Source: Xenorhabdus bovienii
GTDB lineage: Bacteria > Pseudomonadota > Gammaproteobacteria > Enterobacterales > Enterobacteriaceae
Assembly (NCBI RefSeq): GCF_024721015.1
Contig: NZ_JANAIF010000010.1
Location: 1 to 64,000, forward strand
Reading direction: 5' to 3'
Length of the DNA: 64,000 nucleotides
The notes under the pieces were generated by a model that made no database searches, was not told where the DNA came from, and was given only the letters and a program-made list of their open reading frames with translations. Shown piece after piece: positions 1-8,288 of this stretch (within the stretch, counting starts at the first letter, position 1; every line of letters begins with the position of its first letter). A program made the translations under genes and the position numbers.

Positions 1-1
1 T

Positions 2-70
2 ACCGTGGAGTATGAGCTAAATACTCTATTGGAAGGTTATGGTGCTAAATTTGCAATTAATTTTTCTTGA
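2..70 (+). CDS. 3' end of an unidentified gene (partial)
   Basis: An open frame runs in from the left edge and ends at a TGA at 68-70, giving 22 residues that finish in ...YGAKFAINFS. I do not recognise the family from so short a tail. It is reported because the frame is open to the window edge and is followed by a non-coding leader region, as expected for a gene end. It could still be chance. Confidence 0.35.
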   Translation, partial: TVEYELNTLLEGYGAKFAINFS

Positions 71-215
71 TTACTTACGCCAAATTCGTGGCTAATCACA
101 CACGATTTTGCTCTTTCTCTTAAGCCAACTTAGACAGGTTCTCGTTGTCTACTTTAATTACAGATGCTATAACCTATCCATCCATTTACCCACAGAGAAG
201 AAAAGGAGGTTAATT

Positions 216-299
216 ATGATGTTAAGTGATGTGATTGAATATTCACATTTCTTTGGTAATCGTCAGCACTCAGGCTTATCCACTAACGCATTGCGTTAA
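216..299 (+). CDS. Putative 27-aa leader peptide upstream of the ABC-F gene
   Basis: A 27-codon ORF (two consecutive ATGs at 216 and 219, stop TAA 297-299) is preceded by a very strong Shine-Dalgarno, AAGGAGG, at 203-209. Its last ten codons (ending SGLSTNALR) lie inside a stem-loop followed by a T-run. Short ORFs with strong ribosome sites overlapping a terminator-like hairpin are the hallmark of ribosome-mediated attenuation, which is known to control many antibiotic-resistance ABC-F genes. The function here is inferred from that arrangement; I do not recognise the peptide itself. An alternative is that it is a chance ORF in the 5' leader. Confidence 0.55.
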   Translation: MMLSDVIEYSHFFGNRQHSGLSTNALR

Positions 300-320
300 T
301 CCTGCCTGAGCGAAGTTTTT
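269..320 (+). terminator. Attenuator-like stem-loop with T-run in the ABC-F leader
   Basis: CTCAGGC at 269-275 pairs perfectly with GCCTGAG at 304-310. Inside it a second perfect hairpin is formed by TAACGCA (284-290) and TGCGTTA (292-298). A T-run follows at 316-320. The structure overlaps the 3' half of the leader ORF and lies about 85 bp before the ABC-F start, so it can act as a conditional intrinsic terminator. Confidence 0.55.
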
Positions 321-373
321 ACCAATTTAATATCTCTTCCTCAGCTTACAGGGTTATCGCGTTTTATGACCCA

Positions 374-389
374 AGGCGTTATCACGCCT
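374..389 (+). promoter_or_regulatory. Short hairpin just upstream of the ABC-F start
   Basis: AGGCGT (374-379) pairs with ACGCCT (384-389) around a four-base loop, 16 bases before the ATG at 406. The start itself has only a weak ribosome site, so this hairpin could influence initiation. The structure is seen; its role is inferred. Confidence 0.35.
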
Positions 390-405
390 AAAATTTGAGT
401 AAGCT

Positions 406-2157
406 ATGAGTACATTATTATCAACCCAAAATCTGTCATTCCATCACGGTAACACTCCACTGTTAGCCGATATTTCTATCGCCATTAATAAAGGCGAGAA
501 AATCGGTCTGATCGGGTATAACGGTTGTGGAAAAAGTACGCTACTGAAATTACTTTCTGCCCAATTATCACCGAATGAGGGAACCGTAACACTGGCAAAT
601 CACTGCATTCTGGCCTACATCGAACAGCATTTACCGGCTACATTGCACAGTATGACGCTGATTGAGGCTGTGTTGGATAAACTGCCCGCAGAACAACGAA
701 TTGAGGACAATTGGCGGGCGGAAATTTTGTTAAGTGAAATGGGGTTTCAGCCGGAGCAGCACAATCTGGCGATCTCAGCACTTAGTGGCGGTCAGCATAC
801 GCGCTTATTACTGGCGCGGGCGCTTATCATTAATCCAGATTTATTATTGCTGGATGAACCAAGTAACCATCTCGATTTGCCGACAATTCTCTGGCTGGAG
901 CAATTTTTAACACAGTGGTGTGGCAGTTTTATTCTAGTTTCTCATGACAATACGCTGTTGGATCACTTAACGAATTGCACCTGGATATTACGCGACGGTA
1001 ATGTGTCTCTCTATCGTCTTCCGTGCTCACAAGCCCGTGAAGCGCAGACAGCACAAGATCTCAGTGATGAACGCCGTCATAACGCGCAGCAAAAAGAGAT
1101 TGATCGCATCGCGCACAGTGCCAAACGTCTGGCTATCTGGGGCAAAGTGTACGATAACGAAGCGCTTTCCCGTAAAGCCAAACAAATGGAGAAGCACGTC
1201 GATCGCCTGCAGGACTGTCAGGTTGAACTGGCCGTTAGCAGCCAATGGCGGTTGAAACTGACCGGTGATGCTTTACGTGCAGATCGCCTGTGTGCGTTCA
1301 ATCAACTGACAGTGAGCCCTGCACCGTCCTGTCCACCACTATATATGACGGATAATTTGTCCGTGAAAAGCGGTGATCGCATTGCAATTATGGGAGCGAA
1401 CGGAACCGGAAAATCATCTCTGTTAAGAATGATTTTGGCACAATCGCAATCTCAGGCTCTGACGCTGCCGGATAGTCCTCTTGTACTGCATCCGCGTGTC
1501 AATCTTGGGTATTACGACCAGAAACTGGCACAGTTGTCCGATAGTGATACGCTGTCTGATGCCTTAAAACCGTTTGCTGCGCTGATAGACAAACAGCGGA
1601 AAATGGCGTTGATCAGCGCTGGGTTTCCGTATTTGCGCCATCAACAAACTGTTGCATCACTGAGCGGTGGTGAACGCGCCAGACTGTTATTCATCGGCCT
1701 GAGTTTGGCGAAATATTCATTATTGATGCTGGATGAACCGACCAACCATTTGGATATGGACGGTAAAAATACGCTTCGCGATGAAATCCGGCTGTTCGCT
1801 GGTGGATTATTGCTGGTCAGCCATGATCGTGAATTGATTGAGCAAAGCTGTAACCGTTATTGGTATATTGATGGCCAGCGTTTAACGGAATACCACGATT
1901 TGGATGCGGTATATCAGAAAATCCGTCACGCCAATAGCAATACACAAACGGACAGCGCATCCATATCTACGTTTTCTCTCGTACCATCATCGGAAATGCT
2001 CTCTGATGATGACGAAATGAAACTGGCAGAGCTGATTTCACTAGAGGAAAAACTGGCGACGGATTTGCAACGCAAGGCCGCACACCAGAAACCGATATTG
2101 CAACAGCAATGGCGTGAGCAAATAGCCCAGTTGCGTCAACAATTGTCGTTGGATTGA
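406..2157 (+). CDS. ABC-F family ATPase (ribosome-associated type)
   Basis: A 583-residue protein with two ABC ATPase domains in one chain and no membrane segments, the ABC-F layout. Domain 1 has Walker A at about 37-45 (GYNGCGKST), signature LSGGQ at about 126 and Walker B LLLLDEPSNHLD at about 146. Domain 2 has Walker A at about 330-338 (GANGTGKSS), signature LSGGE at about 419 and LLMLDEPTNHLD at about 441. The segment between them corresponds to the P-site tRNA-interaction linker. ABC-F proteins act on the ribosome as translation factors or antibiotic-protection factors. It does not match E. coli Uup or YheS closely, so I leave the subfamily open. It is preceded by a leader ORF and attenuator-like hairpin, which favours an inducible, resistance-type role. 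It is convergent with the fcl exporter genes. Confidence 0.85.
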   Translation: MSTLLSTQNLSFHHGNTPLLADISIAINKGEKIGLIGYNGCGKSTLLKLLSAQLSPNEGTVTLANHCILAYIEQHLPATLHSMTLIEAVLDKLPAEQRIEDNWRAEILLSEMGFQPEQHNLAISALSGGQHTRLLLARALIINPDLLLLDEPSNHLDLPTILWLEQFLTQWCGSFILVSHDNTLLDHLTNCTWILRDGNVSLYRLPCSQAREAQTAQDLSDERRHNAQQKEIDRIAHSAKRLAIWGKVYDNEALSRKAKQMEKHVDRLQDCQVELAVSSQWRLKLTGDALRADRLCAFNQLTVSPAPSCPPLYMTDNLSVKSGDRIAIMGANGTGKSSLLRMILAQSQSQALTLPDSPLVLHPRVNLGYYDQKLAQLSDSDTLSDALKPFAALIDKQRKMALISAGFPYLRHQQTVASLSGGERARLLFIGLSLAKYSLLMLDEPTNHLDMDGKNTLRDEIRLFAGGLLLVSHDRELIEQSCNRYWYIDGQRLTEYHDLDAVYQKIRHANSNTQTDSASISTFSLVPSSEMLSDDDEMKLAELISLEEKLATDLQRKAAHQKPILQQQWREQIAQLRQQLSLD

Positions 2158-2177
2158 CATATATCTGTTTTGAAAAT

Positions 2178-2208
2178 AAACATCCGGCAAACCATCCGCC
2201 GGATGTTT
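2178..2208. terminator. Bidirectional terminator between the ABC-F gene and fclN
   Basis: AAACATCCGGC (2178-2188) and GCCGGATGTTT (2198-2208) form an 11-bp perfect stem with A/T-rich outer ends, between the convergent ABC-F and fclN stop codons. It can serve as an intrinsic terminator for either strand. Confidence 0.8.
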
Positions 2209-2220
2209 ATAATAATCACT

Positions 2221-3318
2221 TCAATACCAGCGAAATATCTTCATACCCAACACAAATGTCACAATCCCAATCAAACTCAAGATAATCGCTGCGGGTACGA
2301 CCTGCAATAGATCACCGCCTTCAATAAATACTTTGCGCATATTGTCGGCCAGAATGGTTAATGGCAGGTACTCAATAATATTCGCCATCCACTGCGGGAA
2401 GTTTTTGTAACTGAAAAAGATCCCTGACAACAAAATCTGAATCAAAATGGAGACTTCCAACAATCCATTCGCGGTTTGGGCTTTGCGGGCGCGGGATGCC
2501 ACCAGCACTGCCACACCGGAAAAGCAAATATTCCCCGTGAGCATCAAGAGCAGGAAGGCGTAAAACGAGCCTTGTATTTCTACATCAAAATAGAGGTCTG
2601 CAAACAGGTAGATGATTAATATCTCGGTAATGCTGATCAACAGGCAGGAAAGGATATGCGCCAGCAAAAACGTGGATTTGCGCATCGGGGTAATGCACAT
2701 CTGACGAGTGACCCGTGTGATACGTTTTTCCGCCAGTGCCCAGCCAACCGCAATCAGGCAAGTCTCCATAATCGCCATTGCCAGCAAGCCCGGCACCAGG
2801 AAATCCACATAGCGTAGTCCCGGGGTTTCCAGTATAAACAGGTTTTTTTCAGACTCTATTCCTTCCTGCTGGTTGAGCAGGTAATAGGTCAATAAGGCGT
2901 CACTACTCTGTGGATCAAGGTAATGGACGCGTTTTTTCTCTTTATCCTGTTCAATGAACATCTGGATATCCCCTCGTTTCAGCCCACGCACGACGGCCTC
3001 ATGATCGGGATAATAGGTGATGTTGTACCGAACTTTAACCAACCTTTCACGCTTGATCTCTTCTTTATTAATAATCCCTGAGATCATGTGCTCCTGCGCA
3101 GTCAGCTGCTCTCCCCACTGTTTCATTTGCTGCTGTTGTACGGCTTCCACAGGCAGCACGATGCCGATTTTTCTTTCGGGAATATCCTGAGAGGAGAACG
3201 AAACCCCCAGTAGCCAGACCAGTAACAGAGGGAAACCGAACGACCAGAACAGGATTTCCGGCTCACGGATATATTGCCGGAATTGCGTATTCATCAAGTT
3301 GAGCAGTGCGCTATTCAT
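2221..3318 (-). CDS. fclN: ABC-2 type transporter permease, polyamine/fabclavine export (FclN-like)
   Basis: A 365-residue ABC-2 type permease. One membrane segment near the N-terminus (about 22-41) is followed by a large hydrophilic loop (about 42-175) and then about five membrane segments to the C-terminus, the usual topology for drug or antibiotic exporters of this class. Its start overlaps the 3' end of the ATPase gene fclM by 8 bases, so the two are translationally coupled. In fabclavine and zeamine clusters an ABC ATPase/permease pair closes the cluster and is thought to provide export and self-protection. The symbol is assigned by position and family; the reading frame looks intact. 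Confidence 0.8.
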   Translation of the reverse strand: MNSALLNLMNTQFRQYIREPEILFWSFGFPLLLVWLLGVSFSSQDIPERKIGIVLPVEAVQQQQMKQWGEQLTAQEHMISGIINKEEIKRERLVKVRYNITYYPDHEAVVRGLKRGDIQMFIEQDKEKKRVHYLDPQSSDALLTYYLLNQQEGIESEKNLFILETPGLRYVDFLVPGLLAMAIMETCLIAVGWALAEKRITRVTRQMCITPMRKSTFLLAHILSCLLISITEILIIYLFADLYFDVEIQGSFYAFLLLMLTGNICFSGVAVLVASRARKAQTANGLLEVSILIQILLSGIFFSYKNFPQWMANIIEYLPLTILADNMRKVFIEGGDLLQVVPAAIILSLIGIVTFVLGMKIFRWY

Positions 3319-4255
3319 GTAATCTTCTCCCGGCCAGAGTTATGAACAGGTCATCCAGCGTTTTCTTCCTGACCATCAGCTCAATGATGTCAGCCTCGAC
3401 TTGTTTGGCAAACTCAAAAAGATGAGCAACAAAACTAGTGGAATCTTCAATCAGCATACAGATCTTATCTTTTCTTTCATCGTACTCATAGTTTAAGACT
3501 TGAGCATGTTGACTCAGTGCCTGCAGGCGGTCAGGAAAATGGGTACGGAATTCAATGAGATCGCCATCGCAGTGTTTTTTCAACAACTCATCTATACTGC
3601 CCTGTGTGATAATTTCTCCCTTGTTCATGATACAAATGCGATCACAGAGATATTCAGCTTCCTCCATATAATGGGTAGTTAAGATCATAGTTGAGTGCTT
3701 TTCACGGTTGAGTTTACGCAGGATATCCCAAGTATCATGACGAATGCGTGGGTCAAGCCCGGTAGTGGGTTCGTCCAGGATCAGGATTTCCGGCTCATTG
3801 ATGATGGCCACACCCAATGCGAGACGCTGACGCTGACCACCGGATAATCCCTCCACATAGGTTTTGCGTTTTTCTTCCAGCTCGACCAGTTCCATAACCT
3901 CCTGCGCTCGTTTGCGTGAACAACCATAAAAGCTGCCAAACAGGTTAAGTGTTTCTTCTACACTGAGCTTATCGATAAACAGGGTCTGCTGTAAGACGCC
4001 GCTGAGGTGCTGACGCAGGTAAGGTGCATCCTGCTGCCAGGTTTTGCCTAATACCCGAACCAAGCCTGAATCCGGCGTTTTCAGCCCTTCCAGTATTTCG
4101 ACCAGTGTCGTTTTACCCGCTCCATTCGGGCCAAGCAGACCAAGGAATTCTCCGCGATAGACATCCAGAGAAATTCCTTTTAGCGCTTGATAGTCCTTGT
4201 AGTGCTTCTTGACCTGTTCAAACTCAATCACTTTCTCGTTGTGTTGAATACCCAT
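3311..4255 (-). CDS. fclM: ABC transporter ATP-binding protein (FclM-like)
   Basis: A 314-residue ABC ATPase of the drug-exporter type. Walker A is at 42-50 (GPNGAGKTT), the signature LSGGQRQ at 138-144 and Walker B ILILDEPTTGLDP at 158-170, with a C-terminal region of about 90 residues as in DrrA/CcmA-type proteins. It pairs with the overlapping downstream permease. It lies directly downstream of the decayed adenylation domain. In complete fabclavine clusters NRPS, PKS and condensation genes separate it from fclH. It may be read from the upstream operon or from its own promoter; no convincing promoter was identified in the 71-bp gap. Confidence 0.82.
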   Translation of the reverse strand: MGIQHNEKVIEFEQVKKHYKDYQALKGISLDVYRGEFLGLLGPNGAGKTTLVEILEGLKTPDSGLVRVLGKTWQQDAPYLRQHLSGVLQQTLFIDKLSVEETLNLFGSFYGCSRKRAQEVMELVELEEKRKTYVEGLSGGQRQRLALGVAIINEPEILILDEPTTGLDPRIRHDTWDILRKLNREKHSTMILTTHYMEEAEYLCDRICIMNKGEIITQGSIDELLKKHCDGDLIEFRTHFPDRLQALSQHAQVLNYEYDERKDKICMLIEDSTSFVAHLFEFAKQVEADIIELMVRKKTLDDLFITLAGRRLHE

Positions 4256-4326
4256 AAAATTCTCTGTATCTCATTTGGTGATAAGTTGTGCTCTCACTAA
4301 AGAGTGTGACATAAATATTGGTAGCG

Positions 4327-5055
4327 TCATTTTCCCATCGTGTGAACTTCAAAAGTACTGGCGTCAAGCAGTGTCCAAATGTCATTTTCTGTCGAGTTAT
4401 TTTTTGTCAAATCAAGATGATGTTTCTCAACACGAAGCAATCTCATGGCACTCAGTCGCATCGCGCTGGTATGGGATATTTCAACGCCTTTCGAGACACC
4501 GGCAGTCTTAGATATGTAGACGATACAAGCCAATGGGTCAGAATGAATACTCACATCCGGGTTATGTAATGGCATGGTCTGAATAAAGGCTTTTTCGCTG
4601 TCAATGCAGAGGTAATCTACCTTACTTTCATCAAACAGTGATTGATACTGCAAGACGCCAATGACAAGCTCGATACCCGCATCTTCAATGTAAAAACCGA
4701 TTCGCTCCGCTCCATGGGTGCTGTTAATGGGCAGGTAAGCCAGTCCCGCTTTCAGGATTGCCAAAATGGATACCAGCATCTCTTCATCATGTTCCAGACA
4801 GATGCCGATAACGGGTGAAAAGGCGTCCGTTTCCCCCATCTGCTGCTTGATTTGCAGGATATAATGCGCCAGTTGATTGGCTCTCTGATTAAGCTGCTCA
4901 TAAGTCAGCCCCAGCCCGTTCTCAGTATTCAGCACAATAGCCTGTGGATAGCGCTGTACCTTCTGCTCAAACGCCTGATGCAGTGTCTGAGTCAATCTCA
5001 ACTGTTTTTGCTCCAGGGGGGCTTTGGGTTGAAATGTATGTTTTTGCATATGCAT
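4327..5055 (-). pseudogene. fclI: Decayed NRPS adenylation-domain remnant (probable fclI 5' relic)
   Basis: A 243-codon frame covers only the N-terminal half of an adenylation domain. The opening part is well preserved (LTYEQLNQRANQLA, GICLEHDEEMLVSILAILKA). The A3 phosphate-binding loop, normally like YTSGSTGKPKGV, reads YISKTAGVSKGV. After it the sequence is scrambled: a small duplication gives SAMRLSAMRLL, then a shrunken stretch ends in LDASTFEVHTMGK and a stop. The rest of the A domain, the carrier domain and all later NRPS/PKS/condensation genes are missing. The start at 5055 is chosen because GGAGG (5060-5064) lies just upstream; longer frames run into the palindrome at 5081-5139. The position right after fclH matches where fclI begins in full fabclavine clusters (from memory). 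It cannot be a working NRPS module. Confidence 0.8.
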
Positions 5056-5080
5056 ACGACCTCCGGCAAATTTCATTGTT

Positions 5081-5139
5081 ATACCTTTCATCTTTCAAGT
5101 TGCGGCTTTGTTGGCTGCAACTTGAAATCTATTAGGTAT
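5081..5139. repeat. 59-bp imperfect palindromic element at the deletion scar
   Basis: The left arm 5081-5103 (ATACCT...TTTCAAGTTGC) and right arm 5117-5139 (GCAACTTGAAA...AGGTAT) are inverted copies with a few mismatches between the outer 6 bp and inner 12 bp, around a 13-base loop. It resembles small palindromic repeats dispersed in Xenorhabdus and Photorhabdus intergenic regions, although only one copy is in this window. It lies between fclH and the fclI remnant. Confidence 0.6.
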
Positions 5140-5272
5140 GGAGTGAGTTTGATTCAGCATCAGGACGACGTTCCCAAACAATACGATCATGATGGCTAAT
5201 GCACCTGCCCCCCTTTTCAACGAGGTGAAACAGGCGGCAGTAGCCATCTTCCTTCAACAATGCAGAGTTGCG

Positions 5273-6076
5273 TTATGCATCACTTCCTAACACATCGTTG
5301 TTCAAAACAAAGGGATCAGCATCTTTCAGAAATGGGAAACGTTCCCTGACACCCTGCACATGGGAGAGTGACAGCTGCACGGTTTTCACCACTTCGTGAT
5401 TCATTTCGTGCAGCAGTACTTCACCCAGTGGATCGATCAACATAGTGTGACCGTCATAGTCTAGTTGGTTGCCATCCTGCCCAACACGGTTAACCCCGAT
5501 AACGTAGCTCTGGTTTTCAATGGCGCGCGCCTGAAGGAGCGAGCACCAGTGAGCCGAACGTCTTGCTGGCCAGCTGGCGATGTAGATCGCCGCATCATAA
5601 TGACCATTGACGTTACGCGACCAGACGGGGAAACGTAGGTCATAACAGATAAAGGCAGCGATTTTCCAACCCTTGAAATTCACCACCAGCGGGGCATTGC
5701 CTGCGGTGTATTCGTGATCTTCTTGGGCGAAAGTAAAGAGATGCTTTTTGTCATAATGAGCGACAGAGCCATCGGGATTAACCCACAGCAGACGGTTATA
5801 AAAGCGCTGGTTTTCCGTGATAATCATGCTGCCGACAATGGCACAATCTTTCTTGGCAGCCATCGCTTTCATCCACTGAATACTTGGCCCTGTCATTGTC
5901 TCAGCAATGGCCTGTGGCTTCATGCTGAAACCCGTGGTAAACATCTCCGGTAAGATAATCAGATCACTACCCGTGATCTGAGCAATGTGCCGTTCGATAT
6001 GTTCACGGTTTTGTTCCGCATTTTCCCAAACCAAATCGGTTTGAACCAACGTCACCTTAAGATTTTGTTCAATCAT
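5273..6076 (-). CDS. fclH: Nitrilase-superfamily (omega-amidase/YafV-like) hydrolase, FclH-like
   Basis: A 267-residue nitrilase-superfamily carbon-nitrogen hydrolase. The catalytic triad is visible as Glu44 (LPEMFTTGF), Lys110 (YDKKHLF) and Cys144 (ICYDLRFPVW). It resembles E. coli YafV (omega-amidase) along its length. The frame is open 40 codons further upstream, but the ATG at 6076 has GGAG just before it and matches the usual family N-terminus, so that start is used. Zeamine and fabclavine clusters carry a nitrilase-type hydrolase at this place, between the thioester reductase and the NRPS genes; its role in polyamine formation is not settled. The triad is complete, so the enzyme should be active. 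Confidence 0.82.
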   Translation of the reverse strand: MIEQNLKVTLVQTDLVWENAEQNREHIERHIAQITGSDLIILPEMFTTGFSMKPQAIAETMTGPSIQWMKAMAAKKDCAIVGSMIITENQRFYNRLLWVNPDGSVAHYDKKHLFTFAQEDHEYTAGNAPLVVNFKGWKIAAFICYDLRFPVWSRNVNGHYDAAIYIASWPARRSAHWCSLLQARAIENQSYVIGVNRVGQDGNQLDYDGHTMLIDPLGEVLLHEMNHEVVKTVQLSLSHVQGVRERFPFLKDADPFVLNNDVLGSDA

Positions 6077-6195
6077 TGAAAGCTCCGATTTAACCCATAT
6101 TTCTGTCATTACTTGTCTGTTATTCGATTGTTTTATAAACAACCCTTGAAAAAGATCAGGATCCAGATGCAGCCATACCGCATCGTATATCCTCA

Positions 6196-7428
6196 TTACA
6201 AATCAGCATCAAACAGTTGTTCCAGATAGCTCCCCCGTACAGATGCTTCCCGTATTTCAGCCCTTTCTCCCTGCTGTTGTGGCGGCGCAATAAACTCACA
6301 TTCGATCAGGTAATTGAAGTAATGGAAAAGTAGCGTTCTATCCGACAGGGGGCACTGAATTCCACTGCCACTGAGTAATTCAGTTGTCAGTTGTGTGGAA
6401 TATTTGGCTTTTTCGGTCAGTTCCATGCCGGAGTAAAATAGCCCCAGCAGATCGGTAAAGACCGAGCGATAAGGCTGGCCATAACGGTACAGGCGGTTTT
6501 GTGCCAGCGCTTCCATGTAATCATTCATGTTAATGGTATCAATACGATAACCAAAATCGCGCAGGAAAGAGACGATGTCATTGAACGTAATCGGGTTAGG
6601 GTTAGTCAGATTAAGCGTCTTCCCATTAAATTTCTCGATATTGAAAATGGCATACAGCGAGGCTTTCGCCACGTAATCCACAGGGGTGATATCAAAATCG
6701 TCCTGTGCATTGAACGTCAGCCCAGTTTCCACCAATGCTTTAACCATTTCGTAATAGATGCCCTTGACCTTGGTATGCGCTAATGGGTAACGCCCATTCG
6801 TACTTTCTCCCCAAATGTTGCCCGGGCGCACAATCACCCACTTCAGTCCTTTTTTTCCGGCACTGTGAATAATTTTTTCGGACTCAAATTTGGAGCGTTC
6901 GTAATCCATGTCATCAAATCGTTGCCCCACGTCCAGATCAGTTTCATGCAGGACAAAACCGTCCTTATACAGGCAATCCCCCGCCATGCTGAAACTGGAA
7001 GCATGCAACATCGCTACATTGCCCTGGAGACAGAAATCAATCACATGCTGTGTACCCTGCACGTTAACAGGCGCAATCTTTTTATAAGATGCCACAAGGC
7101 TAACGTTAGCAGCGCAATGAATGACCCGGTCAACTTTGTCAGCCAGTTCGCAGTAAAGCTCTTGTGTCAGCCCCAATCTTTTTTTAGAGACATCCCCCAG
7201 TACCGGAATAATCCGATGATGAGTGTTCTCACTTTGTTTTTCCTGATCGTAAGCAAACAAGATACCTTTCAGACGTTCTATTGCCTGCTGGCTGTTTTCT
7301 GCCCGTATCAGACAGTAAACCTCAATATCCGTCGTCGTCAGAATTTCCAGAAGGATCCTTCCCCCCATCACGCCAGTTGCACCGGTAAGCAAGATACTAC
7401 TGACGTCCTTTTTATTATGGTCGAACAT
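6196..7428 (-). CDS. fclG: Thioester reductase, NAD(P)H-dependent (FclG-like)
   Basis: A 410-residue extended short-chain dehydrogenase of the thioester-reductase class found at the C-termini of Lys2 and carboxylic acid reductases. The nucleotide-binding motif TGATGVMGG is at 15-23. The catalytic Tyr-x3-Lys is at Tyr176/Lys180 (DYERSK). Such enzymes release a carrier-bound acyl chain as an aldehyde or alcohol. In fabclavine and zeamine biosynthesis this step is thought to free the chain so that the cluster's aminotransferase can install the terminal amine. The start at 7428 has a GGGG ribosome site 7 bases upstream. It is separated from fclF by 92 bp that hold a 9-bp hairpin, so its expression may be partly uncoupled from fclF. 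Confidence 0.88.
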   Translation of the reverse strand: MFDHNKKDVSSILLTGATGVMGGRILLEILTTTDIEVYCLIRAENSQQAIERLKGILFAYDQEKQSENTHHRIIPVLGDVSKKRLGLTQELYCELADKVDRVIHCAANVSLVASYKKIAPVNVQGTQHVIDFCLQGNVAMLHASSFSMAGDCLYKDGFVLHETDLDVGQRFDDMDYERSKFESEKIIHSAGKKGLKWVIVRPGNIWGESTNGRYPLAHTKVKGIYYEMVKALVETGLTFNAQDDFDITPVDYVAKASLYAIFNIEKFNGKTLNLTNPNPITFNDIVSFLRDFGYRIDTINMNDYMEALAQNRLYRYGQPYRSVFTDLLGLFYSGMELTEKAKYSTQLTTELLSGSGIQCPLSDRTLLFHYFNYLIECEFIAPPQQQGERAEIREASVRGSYLEQLFDADL

Positions 7429-7468
7429 ATTTATCCCCTAAAAGTCATCACATAGCGGCGAAAGTATG

Positions 7469-7494
7469 AGATCAGGCAGCAAAGCGCCTGATCT
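7469..7494. promoter_or_regulatory. Intercistronic hairpin between fclF and fclG
   Basis: AGATCAGGC (7469-7477) and GCCTGATCT (7486-7494) form a perfect 9-bp stem with an 8-base loop. It lacks a long T-run on the coding strand, so it is more likely an RNA processing or stability element, or a weak attenuator, than a full terminator. Confidence 0.5.
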
Positions 7495-7520
7495 TACTAA
7501 CATTTTATTCCCCTGCGCGG

Positions 7521-8288
7521 CTATAACGTTCCGACACGCATTCCGCCATCCAATGGGATCACTGCGGAATTGAGGTAGTTAGTTTTGCAACTCGCCAAAA
7601 ATCCCACAACTTCAGCCACGTCATCTGGCGTTCCCCAACGCCCTACCGGAACAATGGAACGTACAACCTTATCCTCTCCCGCCGACTCCATCGGGCCTGA
7701 TTCCACAAACTGCTCCAACATGTCGGTTTTACAGACCCCTGGAGCAACGGCTGTCACACTGATATTCAGTGGACCCAATTCACGCCCCCAGGATTCTGTC
7801 GCAGAGATCAGACCCGCTTTTGAAGCGCCATAAGCGGAACTGCCTGCCGCTCCCCAAATGCCGGCAACCGAGGCAATGTTGATGATGCGCCCATATTTCA
7901 GGCACGCCATGTAGCGAACAAAAATTGATGTGCTGTTGAAGGCACCTATCAAATTGACGTTTATAACCTTGGTTGTCTCACTAAACCCTTGGCCAGAAAG
8001 ACAGAATGCTCGATTAATAATGCCGGCGTTGTTCACCAGCACTGTAATGGTGTCACCGAATGTTTCAACAATCTGTTGCGCCGCCCGTTCTACCGAGGCT
8101 AAGTCCGTTACATCCATTTCAAAGGTTGCAAGGGATTCAGGGTGTCCGAGACGCTCCTTCAGGAGCGCCAGTTTTTGGCTACTGACATCCGTTGCCGCCA
8201 CCAGATAACCAATATCCAGCAACACCTTGCTAATCGCTGTGCCGAATCCCCCCGCTGCCCCAGTGACGACAGCAATTTGTCGGCTCAT
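7521..8288 (-). CDS. fclF: Short-chain dehydrogenase/reductase (3-oxoacyl reductase-like), FclF-like
   Basis: A 255-residue classical SDR of FabG type. The cofactor motif TGAAGGFG is at 9-16, NNAG (LVNNAGIINR) in the middle and catalytic Tyr153-x3-Lys157 (YGASK). Its ATG overlaps the fclE stop by four bases (ATGA), so it is translationally coupled to the synthase genes. In the pathway it most likely reduces a keto group or handles a ketone during polyamine assembly; the exact substrate is inferred from cluster position. All catalytic residues are present. Confidence 0.85.
   Translation of the reverse strand: MSRQIAVVTGAAGGFGTAISKVLLDIGYLVAATDVSSQKLALLKERLGHPESLATFEMDVTDLASVERAAQQIVETFGDTITVLVNNAGIINRAFCLSGQGFSETTKVINVNLIGAFNSTSIFVRYMACLKYGRIINIASVAGIWGAAGSSAYGASKAGLISATESWGRELGPLNISVTAVAPGVCKTDMLEQFVESGPMESAGEDKVVRSIVPVGRWGTPDDVAEVVGFLASCKTNYLNSAVIPLDGGMRVGTL

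Noticed and set aside
6865..7455. 196-codon plus-strand frame inside fclG
   Set aside because: Antisense to the thioester reductase; no motifs and no ribosome site.
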